NCBI RefSeq assembly: GCF_000374305.1
Contig: NZ_KB894103.1
Location: forward strand, 62,001 to 126,000
Length of the DNA: 64,000 nucleotides
Source: Actinomadura flavalba DSM 45200
Lineage (GTDB): Bacteria > Actinomycetota > Actinomycetes > Streptosporangiales > Streptosporangiaceae
Reading direction: 5' to 3'
Shown: one piece after another, positions 24,934 to 33,531 of the stretch
How the letters are laid out: the number at the start of each line of letters is the position of its first letter
How positions within the stretch are numbered: position 1 is the stretch's first letter
Translations under genes and position numbers: made by a program
Notes under the pieces: model-generated
Told to the model about the DNA's origin: nothing
Databases searched by the model: none
Seen by the model: only the letters and a program-made list of their open reading frames with translations

Positions 24934-25166
24934 CCGCCGAGGTCGGCGACGGCCGTGTCCAGGCCCGCCGCGATGCGCTCCAGCGTCGCCGGAGTGCGGC
25001 CCTCGGCCTCGACGCGGCGCAGCAGGTCCTGCCGGTCGGTGACGAGCAGGCCGCCGGAGTCCGCCGCGTCCGCGACGACCTCGGCCCGCCCGCCGATGAG
25101 GACGAGCGCCGCCTCCTCGCCCTCGGCGTCCAGCAGCCGCTGCACGTGCTCGGCGGTGATGATCAT
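24930..25166 (-). CDS. 78-residue protein at the end of the molybdenum hydroxylase operon
   Basis: A small acidic protein of two predicted parts: a beta-rich start (MIITAEHVQRLL, ALVLIGGRAEVV, GLLVTDRQDLLRRV) and a helical C-terminus (PATLERIAAGLDTAVADLGG). I do not recognise a family. Its ATG overlaps the stop of the molybdopterin subunit by 4 nt, and coding codon bias is normal, so it is very probably expressed. Placement suggests a maturation, assembly or regulatory role for the PaoABC-type enzyme, but nothing in the sequence proves this. Confidence 0.65.
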   Translation of the reverse strand: MIITAEHVQRLLDAEGEEAALVLIGGRAEVVADAADSGGLLVTDRQDLLRRVEAEGRTPATLERIAAGLDTAVADLGG

Positions 25167-27199
25167 CGGTCCTCCAGACCGGGCAGGACGCGCGCCGGCG
25201 TCAGCGGAAGCTCCCGGAAGCGCACCCCGGTCGCGTGGTGGACGGCGTTGCCGATCGCGGCGGCGGCGCCGACGATGCCGATCTCACCGATGCCCTTGGA
25301 GCCCATGGCGTTCAGGTGCGGGTCGGCCTCGTCGATCCACAGCGCCTCCAGCTCGGGCACGTCGGCGCAGGCCGCGACGTGGTACTGGGCCAGGTCGTGG
25401 TTGGCGAAGTCGCCGAACAGCGGGTCGAGGTAGCCCTCTTCCATGAGGGCCATGCCGAGGCCCATCGTCATGCCGCCGAGGAACTGCGAACGGGCCGTGG
25501 TGGGGCTGACGATGCGCCCGGCGGCGAACACGCCCAGCATCCGCAGCACCCGGACCTCGCCGGTGTCCGGATCGACCGACGTCTCGGCGAAGTGCGCGCC
25601 GAACGCGTGCCGGGCGTAGTCGGCGCGCTCGGACAGCTCCTGCTTGGTGTCGACGTACGCCTCCTGCGGGAGCGGGTCGTCGAGCTTGTGCAGCAGCGCC
25701 TCGCACGCCCGCGCGACGGCGTGGCCCCAGCTCGCGGTGCCCATCGAGCCGCCCGCCAGCGGCGCCTTCGGCAGGTCGCTGTCGCCGATCTCGACGGTGA
25801 CGGCGCCCGGGTCGGCCTTGAGCGTCTCGGCGGCGACGAGCGTCAGCGCGGTGCGGGCGCCGGTGCCGATGTCGGTGGCGGCGATCTGCACGGTGAACGA
25901 CCCGTCGGCGTCGGCGCGGGCGCGGGCCCGCGCGGGAAGCGTCGTCGCCGGGTAGGTCGCGGCGGCGACGCCGGTGCCGATCAGCAGCCGTCCCCGCCGC
26001 TCGGCGCGCGGACGCGGGTCGCGGTGCGCCCAGCCGAACCGCTCGGCGCCCTCGCGCAGGCAGGCGGCCAGGTTCCGGGAGCTGAACGGCAGCCCGGTCT
26101 CGGGATCGCGGTCGGGCTCGTTGCGCAGGCGCAGCTCGACGGGGTCGACACCGGCGGCGTGCGCCAGCTCGTCCATCGCGGTCTCCAGTGCGAACATGCC
26201 GGGCGTCTCGCCCGGGGCCCGCATCCACGACGGCGACGGCACGTCCAGCGCCGCGACGCGGTGCGTCGTGTACCGGTTGGGCGTCCGGTACATGTGCCGG
26301 GTGGCGGTGGCGGCCTGCTCGGTGAACTCGCGGACCGTCGAGGTCTGCACGACGACGTCGTGGGTGATCGCGCGCAGCCGCCCGTCGGCGTCGGCGCCGA
26401 GGCGGAGCCGCTGCACGGTCGGGGTGCGGTAGCCGACGGCGGCGAACATCTGCTGCCGCGTCAGCGCGATCTTGGCCGGACGGCCCACGCCGCGCGCGGC
26501 CATCGCGGCGAGCACGACGTGCGGGCGCGGCGTCCCCTTGGAACCGAAGCCGCCGCCGACGTGCGACGAGACCACCCGCACCCGCTCGATCCCGAAGAGC
26601 TTCTTCAGCGTGCTCTGGACGGTGACCGCGCCCTGGCTGGAGTCGTGGACGAGCAGTTCGTCCGCGCCGGTCCACTCGGCGAGCGCGGCGTGCGGCTCCA
26701 TCGCGTTGTTGTGCTGCGCGGGCGTCCGGTAGGTGGCGTCGACCGTGACGTCGGACGCGGCGAACGCGGCGTCGGCGTCGCCGGTCTCCTCGGTGGTCGG
26801 AAAGCCGCCGTTGACCTGGTCGGGCGCGTACAGGCCCGGATGGTCGGGGGTGAGCAGGACGTCGGCGTCGTCCTCCCGGTAGGTGACGCCGACGCGGCGC
26901 GCCGCCTCGCGGGCCGTCTCCAGCGTGTCGGCGACGACGGCCGCGACGAGCTGGCCCCGGTAGGAGACGCGGCGCGACTGGAACAGCATCAGCTCGGCGT
27001 CGGGGACCTCGTTCAGCTCCGGCGCGTTCAGGCACGACAGGACCGACAGCACGCCCGGCAGGTCGGGGACGCGGACGTCCACGATCTCGCCCTTGGCGAC
27101 GGCGGCCTGCACGGGCATGACGTAGGCGACGTCGTCGGCCGGGTACTCGAAGGCGTACCGGGCGGCGCCGGTGATCTTGGCGCGTCCCTCGACCCTCAT
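25163..27199 (-). CDS. Aldehyde oxidase/xanthine dehydrogenase family molybdopterin subunit (PaoC-like)
   Basis: A 678-residue large subunit. The N-terminus VEGRAKITGAARYAFEYP begins the first Ald_Xan_dh domain. GGGFGSKG lies in the molybdopterin region, and MGSKGIGEIGIVGAAAAIGNA near the C-terminus contains the catalytic Glu base. It hydroxylates aldehydes or heterocycles with water as oxygen donor. Together with the FAD and 2Fe-2S subunits upstream it forms a PaoABC/YagTSR-type heterotrimer. No Tat signal is visible on the 2Fe-2S partner, so the complex is probably cytoplasmic. It overlaps both neighbours by 4 nt. Confidence 0.92.
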   Translation of the reverse strand: MRVEGRAKITGAARYAFEYPADDVAYVMPVQAAVAKGEIVDVRVPDLPGVLSVLSCLNAPELNEVPDAELMLFQSRRVSYRGQLVAAVVADTLETAREAARRVGVTYREDDADVLLTPDHPGLYAPDQVNGGFPTTEETGDADAAFAASDVTVDATYRTPAQHNNAMEPHAALAEWTGADELLVHDSSQGAVTVQSTLKKLFGIERVRVVSSHVGGGFGSKGTPRPHVVLAAMAARGVGRPAKIALTRQQMFAAVGYRTPTVQRLRLGADADGRLRAITHDVVVQTSTVREFTEQAATATRHMYRTPNRYTTHRVAALDVPSPSWMRAPGETPGMFALETAMDELAHAAGVDPVELRLRNEPDRDPETGLPFSSRNLAACLREGAERFGWAHRDPRPRAERRGRLLIGTGVAAATYPATTLPARARARADADGSFTVQIAATDIGTGARTALTLVAAETLKADPGAVTVEIGDSDLPKAPLAGGSMGTASWGHAVARACEALLHKLDDPLPQEAYVDTKQELSERADYARHAFGAHFAETSVDPDTGEVRVLRMLGVFAAGRIVSPTTARSQFLGGMTMGLGMALMEEGYLDPLFGDFANHDLAQYHVAACADVPELEALWIDEADPHLNAMGSKGIGEIGIVGAAAAIGNAVHHATGVRFRELPLTPARVLPGLEDR

Positions 27200-28176
27200 G
27201 ACCGTCCTCCGATCAGGTCGCCGAGCACGGCCACGATGAGGTTCGCGGCCAGCGAGACCTTGTATCCGTTGTCGCGCAGCGGTTCGGCCCGTTCCAGTTC
27301 GGTGGCGGCGGCGCGGCGCAGGCTCTCCTCGGTGGCGGGCGCGCCGCGCAGGACGTCCTCGGCGCGGCGGGCGCGCCAGGGGCGGTGCGCGACGCCACCG
27401 AGCGCGATGCGGCTGTCGTGGATGCGGCCGTCGCGGACGTCGATGCCTCCGGCGACGGAGACGAGCGCGAACGCGAACGACGCCCGCTCGCGGACCTTCC
27501 GGTACTTGGCGGGCATACCGGCGGGGCCCGGGATCTCGACGCCGGTGATGAGGTCACCGGGGTCGAGCGTGGTGTCGCGGGACGGGTCGTCGCCCGGATC
27601 GCGGTAGAGGGAGTCCAGCGCGACGACGTCCTCGCCGTCGCGCCGCCGGACGCGGACGCGCGCGTCGAGCAGCGACAGCGCGACGGCCATGTCGGACGGG
27701 TGCGTCGCCACGCACGACGGCGAGGCGCCGAGGACGGCCAGGTTGTGGTGCTCGCCCTCGATCGCCGGGCAGCCCGAGCCGGGGGCGCGCTTGTTGCAGG
27801 GCTTGGAGACGTCCTGGAAGTAGGCGCAGCGGGTGCGCTGGAGCAGGTTGCCGCCCACGGTCGCCTGGTTGCGGATCTGCCCGGACGCCCCGGCCAGCAG
27901 CGCCTCGGAGAGGACGGGGAACCGTTCCCGGACGCCGGGGTCGGCGGCCAGGTCGCTGTTGCGGACGGCGGCGCCGATGAGCACGCCGCCGTCGGGGCGG
28001 TGCTCGATCGCGTCGTGGGGCAGCCGGGTGACGTCCACCAGCTTGCCGGGCGTCTCGACGCCGAGCCGCATCAGGTCGACGAGGTTGGTGCCGCCGCCGA
28101 GGTAGCGCGTCTCGCCGGTGCAGGCGTCGAGCGCGTCCTGCGCGGTGGCGGCGCGCGCGTAGGTGAACGACCTCAC
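27196..28176 (-). CDS. FAD-binding subunit with 4Fe-4S insert (PaoB-like)
   Basis: About 326 residues. YLGGGTNLVDLMRLG and the Q.RNQATVGGNLLQRTRC segment form the FAD-binding site. A cysteine-rich insert (CAYFQDVSKPCNKRAPGSGC) corresponds to the extra [4Fe-4S] site that marks PaoB of E. coli periplasmic aldehyde oxidoreductase and sets it apart from ordinary xanthine dehydrogenase subunits. The GTG at 28176 begins RSFTYARAATAQDAL and overlaps the stop of the 2Fe-2S subunit (GTGA). Confidence 0.9.
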   Translation of the reverse strand: MRSFTYARAATAQDALDACTGETRYLGGGTNLVDLMRLGVETPGKLVDVTRLPHDAIEHRPDGGVLIGAAVRNSDLAADPGVRERFPVLSEALLAGASGQIRNQATVGGNLLQRTRCAYFQDVSKPCNKRAPGSGCPAIEGEHHNLAVLGASPSCVATHPSDMAVALSLLDARVRVRRRDGEDVVALDSLYRDPGDDPSRDTTLDPGDLITGVEIPGPAGMPAKYRKVRERASFAFALVSVAGGIDVRDGRIHDSRIALGGVAHRPWRARRAEDVLRGAPATEESLRRAAATELERAEPLRDNGYKVSLAANLIVAVLGDLIGGRS

Positions 28177-28733
28177 CGCACGACCTCCTGCACCGGCTCG
28201 GGGCTCGCGGCCTCGCGGACGGCGGCGACGATGTTGACGTACGCGCCGCAGCGGCACAGGTTGCCGCTCATCCGCTCGCGGATCTCGGCGTCGTCCAGGT
28301 CGGGTGCGTCGGCCACGTCGGCGGTGACGGCGCTGGGCCAGCCCCGGGCGGCCTCGTCCAGCACGGCGGTCGCCGAGCAGAGCTGGCCCGGCGTGCAGTA
28401 GCCGCACTGGTAGGCGTCGCGGCCCAGGAACGCCTCCTGCACCGGGCTGAGGACGTCGCCGTCGGCGAGCCCCTCGACGGTCGTGACCTCCAGCCCGTCG
28501 GCCGCGACGGCCAGCAGCAGGCACGCGTTGACGCGCCGTCCGTCGGCCAGCACGGTGCACGCGCCGCACTGCCCGTGGTCGCAGCCCTTCTTGGCCCCGG
28601 TGAGCCCGAGCCCCTCGCGCAGCACGTCCAGCAGGGAGGAACGGGTGTCCACGTCGATCCGCAGCAGGTCCCCGTTGACGGTCAGGGTGATGTCGGCGCG
28701 CGTTACCGGCGCGCCGGAGTCGGCACTCTCCAT
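28173..28733 (-). CDS. 2Fe-2S electron-transfer subunit (PaoA-like)
   Basis: A 186-residue protein with two [2Fe-2S] clusters. The plant-ferredoxin-like site is CDHGQCGACTV with a later Cys (NACLLL). The C-terminal helical site is QCGYCTPGQLCS plus SGNLCRCGAY. It passes electrons from the Mo centre to FAD. The N-terminus (about 10 extra residues) has no twin-arginine signal, unlike E. coli PaoA. First gene of the molybdenum hydroxylase operon, 46 nt downstream of the monooxygenase operon on the same strand, so read-through is possible. Confidence 0.93.
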   Translation of the reverse strand: MESADSGAPVTRADITLTVNGDLLRIDVDTRSSLLDVLREGLGLTGAKKGCDHGQCGACTVLADGRRVNACLLLAVAADGLEVTTVEGLADGDVLSPVQEAFLGRDAYQCGYCTPGQLCSATAVLDEAARGWPSAVTADVADAPDLDDAEIRERMSGNLCRCGAYVNIVAAVREAASPEPVQEVVR

Positions 28734-28779
28734 GCCCGCGCCCTACCCCGGATCACGGCCCCCTCACCCCAAGCCCCGA

Positions 28780-29904
28780 TCAACCCTCCCGCCACGCCTC
28801 CGCGAGGAGCGCGTAGGAGCGGACGCGGTCGGCATGGTCGTGCGTGATGGTGGTGACCAGGAGCTCGTCGGCGCCGGTGACGCGCCGGAGCGTTTCCAGG
28901 CGTTCGAGGACGGTGGCGGGGGCGCCGGTGAACTGGGTGTCGACGCGGGCCTTGACGAGGCGGCGGGACTCCTCGTCCCACGGGTGGGCGGCGGCCTCCT
29001 GCGGGGTCGGGAAGGGGACGGCGCCCTGGCCGGTCCAGATGCTGTGCACCCAGGCGGCGTAGCCGGTGGCCAGTTCGCGGGCCTCCGCGTCGGTCCCGGC
29101 GACGACGACGTCGGCGGAGACCAGGACGTGCGGCGCGTCCAGGACGCCGGACGGCTTGAACGCGGAGCGGTACGCGTCCACGGCCTCCAGGACGGTCGCG
29201 GGGCTCACGTGGTAGTTCGCCGCGAACGGCAGGCCGCGTTCGCCCGCGACCCGCGCGCTCTCGCCCGCCGTGCTGCCGAGTATCCAGAGTTCCAGCGCGT
29301 GCCCCGCGCCGGGGACGGACCGGGCGGGGGTGCCGGCGGGCGAGCGGTAGGTCCCGTCGAGGAGGCCGACGAGGTCGTCCACGAGATCGCCGAACTGCGG
29401 CGCCTCGGCGCCGGGCTGCTGGAGCGCCGCCTGGTACACCTCGACCACCGGCGACGTGGCCAGGTAGCGGAAGTCGAACGGCTCGGGGATGAGCAGGCCG
29501 TCCACGACGTGCCGCTCCCTGCTCGGCGGCGGCGCGGCGGCGCGGGCCGTGATCTCCTTGCGCCGCTGCCCGGAACGCCCGATCCCCAGGTCCACGCGGC
29601 CGGGGTACAGGGCGTCGATCGTGGCGAACTGCTCGGCGATGGCGAGCGGCGTCCAGTGGCCGGTCTGCACGGCGCCGGAGCCGACGCGGATACGGGACGT
29701 CGCGGCGGCGGCGAGCGCGATGAGGATCTGGGGGGCCGACCCGGCGACGCCCGCCGCCAGGTGGTGCTCGGCGAACCAGTACCGGTGGTAGCCGAACTCC
29801 TCGGCCCGGCGGACGAGGTCGAGCGAGTCGCGCAGGGCCTGCCCCGGCGTGCCGCCGGACGGGACGGGCGACAGGTCCAGGATCGAGAGGGGGACGCGGG
29901 TCAT
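28780..29904 (-). CDS. LLM-class flavin-dependent oxidoreductase
   Basis: A 374-residue luciferase-like monooxygenase. PLSILDLSPVPSG and RAEEFGYHRYWFAEHH at the N-terminus, and SGAVQTGHWTPLAIAEQFATIDALYPGRVDLGIGR in the middle, define the MsnO8/YhbW-like group. It likely uses FMNH2 from a separate reductase. It is the last of four consecutive FMN monooxygenases, starting inside the stop of the previous gene (ATGA). It probably acts on a sulfur- or nitrogen-containing substrate brought in by the ABC importer of the same operon. Confidence 0.88.
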   Translation of the reverse strand: MTRVPLSILDLSPVPSGGTPGQALRDSLDLVRRAEEFGYHRYWFAEHHLAAGVAGSAPQILIALAAAATSRIRVGSGAVQTGHWTPLAIAEQFATIDALYPGRVDLGIGRSGQRRKEITARAAAPPPSRERHVVDGLLIPEPFDFRYLATSPVVEVYQAALQQPGAEAPQFGDLVDDLVGLLDGTYRSPAGTPARSVPGAGHALELWILGSTAGESARVAGERGLPFAANYHVSPATVLEAVDAYRSAFKPSGVLDAPHVLVSADVVVAGTDAEARELATGYAAWVHSIWTGQGAVPFPTPQEAAAHPWDEESRRLVKARVDTQFTGAPATVLERLETLRRVTGADELLVTTITHDHADRVRSYALLAEAWREG

Positions 29905-30953
29905 GGGGTCCTCTCCGGGAAGGGGCGGCTCGGGATCGCGGCGCGGACGGCGGGCGCGACCTCGGCCTGGAACAGTTCCAGCGACGCGCGGTGCCGGGCG
30001 GCGCCGAGGCCGTCGGGTTCGGCCTGCACGTGGACGACCTCGTGGCCGAGGCGTTCGTGCTGCGCGAGCAGCTTGTCCACGAGCTGCTGCGGGCTGCCGA
30101 CGAGGATGGAGCCGCGCTCGACGGCGTCCTCCAGGGTGGGGAAGACGGGGTCGATGCCCCGGTCCGCGAACATCTTGAGGCGGGCGTTGAACAGCGGCCG
30201 GTACGCCGCGAGCGCGTCCTGCGAGCGCGGCGCCACGTACAGCCCGGCGGTGCCCGCGCCGACGAGCGCGTCGGCCGGGTCGCGGCCGTGCGCGGCCCAC
30301 CGTTCGCGGTAGTGCGCGACCAGCTCGGCGTAGGGCTCGATGGGGTGGGTGACGTTGGCGGAGAACACCGGGTCGCCGTACTCGGCGGCCAGCTCGACGG
30401 ACGCGCGGCTGGTGGCGCTGCCGTGCCAGACGCGCGGCGGCGCGGGCAGCGGGCGCGGCAAGACCTCGGCGTCGGTGAGCGAGGGCCGGAACCGGCCCGA
30501 CCAGGTCACGGCGTCCTCGCGCCAGAGCCGCCGGAACAGCTCGTAGCCCTCGCGGTTGCGGTCCCACTGGTCGGCCTCGGTGACGTGGAACAGCCGCGCC
30601 TGCGCGGTGCCGTTGCCCTTGCCGATGATGAGTTCGAGCCGTCCGCCGGACAGGTGGTCCAGCGTGGCGTAGTCCTCGTAGGCGCGGACGGGGTCGAGCA
30701 GGCTCAGCGTCGTGACGCCGGTGAACAGCCGGATGCGGGAGGTGCGGGCGGCGATGCCGCTCAGCACGACGGGCGGCGACGACGACAGGAACGGCCGCTC
30801 GTGCCGCTCCCCCACCGCGATGCCGTCGAACCCCAGCTCCTCGGCGAGCACGGCGTGCTCCACGACCTCGCGGAGCCGCACCCACGGCGGCGTGCGCTCG
30901 CCGGTGTCCGGATCGGGGAGGTCGCCGATGAGGGTCAGCGCGATGAACTTCAC
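29901..30953 (-). CDS. FMN-dependent luciferase-like monooxygenase (KPN_01858-like)
   Basis: A 350-residue LLM protein starting at GTG (VKFIALTLIGDLPDPDTGE), with GFDGIAVGERHERPFLSSSPPVVLS and GGRLELIIGKGNG as typical LLM landmarks. The start and context recall the putative monooxygenase family found beside peptide-type ABC transporters in Klebsiella (KPN_01854-01858). The assignment is from memory and needs a profile search. It overlaps both neighbours by 4 nt. Confidence 0.85.
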   Translation of the reverse strand: MKFIALTLIGDLPDPDTGERTPPWVRLREVVEHAVLAEELGFDGIAVGERHERPFLSSSPPVVLSGIAARTSRIRLFTGVTTLSLLDPVRAYEDYATLDHLSGGRLELIIGKGNGTAQARLFHVTEADQWDRNREGYELFRRLWREDAVTWSGRFRPSLTDAEVLPRPLPAPPRVWHGSATSRASVELAAEYGDPVFSANVTHPIEPYAELVAHYRERWAAHGRDPADALVGAGTAGLYVAPRSQDALAAYRPLFNARLKMFADRGIDPVFPTLEDAVERGSILVGSPQQLVDKLLAQHERLGHEVVHVQAEPDGLGAARHRASLELFQAEVAPAVRAAIPSRPFPERTP

Positions 30954-32149
30954 GCCGGGCTCCCCGCGTAGCGGCTCGCCGGGCGTTCCAGCCCGAAGTG
31001 CCCGCGCAGCGTCGCGGCCGCGTACTCCGTGCGGAACGCGTCCCGGCGCCGGAGTTCGGGAACGAGACCGCCGCTGATCTTCGCCAGGTCGTGGGGGAGG
31101 ACGCCGGGACGCAGCCGGAACCCGTCGAGCCCGGCGGCGCGGCGGTCCAGCAGCAGGTCGGCCAGTTCGGCGGGGGTGCCGGTGAAGATCTCGGCGTCGG
31201 AGTCGAGGGCGGCGCCGTCCAGCTCGTCCAGCCGCTCCTTGCGGGCGCGCGCGGCGCCGGGCTCGTCGTCCAGGAACACGACGACGTCGGCCAGCACCTT
31301 GAGCGGCGGCAGTGCCCGGCCGACCCTCTCCTCGGCCGCCCGCACCTCGGCCAGGATCGACCGGGCGTGGCCGGTGGAGTGCGGCGTGACGAACACCGCG
31401 TCGGCGCCGCGCGCGGCCAGCTCGTAGGGCAGCGTGTCGTGCGCGAGCGTGGCGACGAACGGCTGCCCCTGGGGCGGGCGCGGCGTGATCGACGGGCCGC
31501 GCACCGAGAAGAACGGCCCCTCGAAGTCGATGTAGTGCAGTTTGTCGCGGTCGATGAACCGGCCGGTGGGGGCGTCGCGGATCTCGGCGTCGTCCTCCCA
31601 CGAGTCCCACAGCCGCCGGACGACCTCGATCGCGTCGGCGGCCTCACCGAACAGCTCGGTCGCGATCGGCTCCGCCTCGGGCGTGCCGTAGGTGCCGGGA
31701 TGGAACCCGGCGATGTCGCGGCGGCCGAACAGCGCGGCGGCGTCGGCGCGGCCGGTCACCTGGGGCCGCCAGCCCGCCCGGCCGCCGGACGCGTAGTCCA
31801 GCGACGCGATGCCGATCGATACGTGGAACGGCTCGGTGTGCGTGGTGCTCGTCGTCGGGACGAGCCCGACCCGCGACGTCGCCGGAGCGACCCGAGCGGC
31901 GACCAGGACGGCGTCGAGCCAGCCGCGCACCCGGTCGACGCGGTCGTCGGGGCCGTCCGGCAGCGACGACTGGAGCGCGACGTAGTCCTCGATGGTGACC
32001 AGGTCGAGCAGGCCGCGTTCGGCCTCGGCGGCCAGGTCCGTCCAGTATCCGGCGGTGAACAGCGCGGCGGGGCGTGCGGCCGGGTGCCGCCACGCGGCGG
32101 GGTGCCAGCCGGCGCCGTTCAGCGCGGCGGCGAGATGGAGCGTGCTCAC
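30950..32149 (-). CDS. LLM-class flavin monooxygenase, NtaA/SnaA-related
   Basis: A 399-residue protein. LDLVTIEDYVALQ, STTHTEPFHVSIGIASLDYASGGRAGW and the RPPQGQPFVATLAHDTLPYELAARGADAVFV segment place it near the NtaA/SnaA/DszA group, in a form shorter than the gene upstream. Substrate unknown; relatives attack nitrilotriacetate, pristinamycin intermediates or dibenzothiophene sulfone. Starts at GTG overlapping the previous stop. Codon use and GC match the rest of the operon. Confidence 0.86.
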   Translation of the reverse strand: MSTLHLAAALNGAGWHPAAWRHPAARPAALFTAGYWTDLAAEAERGLLDLVTIEDYVALQSSLPDGPDDRVDRVRGWLDAVLVAARVAPATSRVGLVPTTSTTHTEPFHVSIGIASLDYASGGRAGWRPQVTGRADAAALFGRRDIAGFHPGTYGTPEAEPIATELFGEAADAIEVVRRLWDSWEDDAEIRDAPTGRFIDRDKLHYIDFEGPFFSVRGPSITPRPPQGQPFVATLAHDTLPYELAARGADAVFVTPHSTGHARSILAEVRAAEERVGRALPPLKVLADVVVFLDDEPGAARARKERLDELDGAALDSDAEIFTGTPAELADLLLDRRAAGLDGFRLRPGVLPHDLAKISGGLVPELRRRDAFRTEYAAATLRGHFGLERPASRYAGSPA

Positions 32150-33531
32150 CGGGCTGCCTCCTCGCGGACGCGGCGCGGCGCGGCCAGACCGAGGTGGTCG
32201 CGCAGCGTCGTGCCGGTGTACTCGGTGCGGTGCACGCCCTTGTCCTGGAGGATCGGGACGACGTGTTCGACCAGGTCGTCCAGCCCGCCGGGCGTGAGGT
32301 GCGGGACGAAGATGAACCCGTCCGCGACGTCGGTCTGCACGGCGGCGTCGATCTGGTCCGCGACCGACGCGGCGGTGCCGACGAACGTGTGCCGTCCCCA
32401 CAGCTCGATCGCGGTCTCGCGCAGGCTGAGCCCGCCGTGCGCGGCGGACGTCTCGCGCCACTGCTTCACGACGGCGGCGCGGTCGCCCCGGAACTGGGCG
32501 CGGCCCTTGGAGACGCCCTCGCCCGGGTCGGGTTCGGCGTCGGGCAGCGGGCCGTCCGGGTCGTACCCGGACAGGTCGAGGCCCCAGACGCCCTCGGCGA
32601 AGGCCAGCGCCGTCCGCGGCCCGACCTGCGCGGCGCGGATCTCGGCGGCGCGCTCGGCGGCGTCGGCCTCGGTGTCTCCGAGGACGTAGGTGACGGCGGG
32701 CAGGATCTTCAGGTCGGCGGAGGTCCGGCCGTACTTGGCGAGGCGGGCCTTGACGTCCTTGTAGAACGCGCGGCCCTCGTCCGGGCGGCTGTGCCGGCTG
32801 AAGATCACGTCGGCGTCGCGGGCGGCGAACTCGCGGCCCTCGTCGGAGTCGCCCGCCTGGATGATCACCGGGTGGCCCTGCGGCGGGCGCGGCGTCGCGA
32901 ACCGGCCCGCGATGTCGAACTGCGGGCCGGTGTGCGCGAACGTCCCGGCGCCCGGACGCAGGAACGTCCCGGCGGCGGCGTCGGCGAGCAGGTCGCCGGG
33001 CGCCCACGAGTCCCACAGCTCCCGCGCCGTCCGCAGGAACTCCCGGGCGCGGGAGTACCGCTCGGACTCGGCCAGGTAGCCGCCGCGCCGGAAGTTCTCG
33101 CCGGTGAAGGCGTCCCAGCTCGTCACGACGTTCCACGCCGCGCGTCCCTCGGACAGGTGGTCGAGCGAGGCGAGGCGGCGGGCGACGTCGTAGGGCTCGT
33201 TGAACGTGGAGTTCACGGTGGCGGCCAGGCCGAGGCGGCCGGTGACGGCGGCGAGCGCGGACAGCACGGTCAGCGATTCGGGGCGGCCCACGACGTCCAG
33301 ATCGTGGATGCGGCCCTTCATCTCGCGCAGCCGCAGCCCCTCGGCGAGGAACAGGAAGTCGAACCTGCCGCGCTCGGCGGTCCGGGCGAGGTGGACGAAC
33401 GAGGCGAAGTCGATCTGGCTGCCCGAGCGCGGGTCGGACCAGACCGTCGTGTTGTTGACGCCGGGGAAGTGCGCGGCGAGATGCACCTGTTTGCGCGGCC
33501 GGGGAGGCCGCGCGGCGGGGGGAACGGTCAT
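32146..33531 (-). CDS. NtaA/DmoA-family FMN-dependent monooxygenase
   Basis: A 461-residue protein with the full set of NtaA/DmoA landmarks: VHLAAHFPGVNNTTVW, FDFLFLAEG, LDHLSEGRAAWNVVTSWD, ENFRRGG and RPPQGHPVIIQAGDSDEGREFAARDADVIFS. DmoA oxidises dimethyl sulfide and NtaA nitrilotriacetate, so C-S or C-N bond cleavage is a reasonable inference. First of the four monooxygenase genes, directly after the ATPase of the importer (ATGA overlap). Confidence 0.9.
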   Translation of the reverse strand: MTVPPAARPPRPRKQVHLAAHFPGVNNTTVWSDPRSGSQIDFASFVHLARTAERGRFDFLFLAEGLRLREMKGRIHDLDVVGRPESLTVLSALAAVTGRLGLAATVNSTFNEPYDVARRLASLDHLSEGRAAWNVVTSWDAFTGENFRRGGYLAESERYSRAREFLRTARELWDSWAPGDLLADAAAGTFLRPGAGTFAHTGPQFDIAGRFATPRPPQGHPVIIQAGDSDEGREFAARDADVIFSRHSRPDEGRAFYKDVKARLAKYGRTSADLKILPAVTYVLGDTEADAAERAAEIRAAQVGPRTALAFAEGVWGLDLSGYDPDGPLPDAEPDPGEGVSKGRAQFRGDRAAVVKQWRETSAAHGGLSLRETAIELWGRHTFVGTAASVADQIDAAVQTDVADGFIFVPHLTPGGLDDLVEHVVPILQDKGVHRTEYTGTTLRDHLGLAAPRRVREEAAR

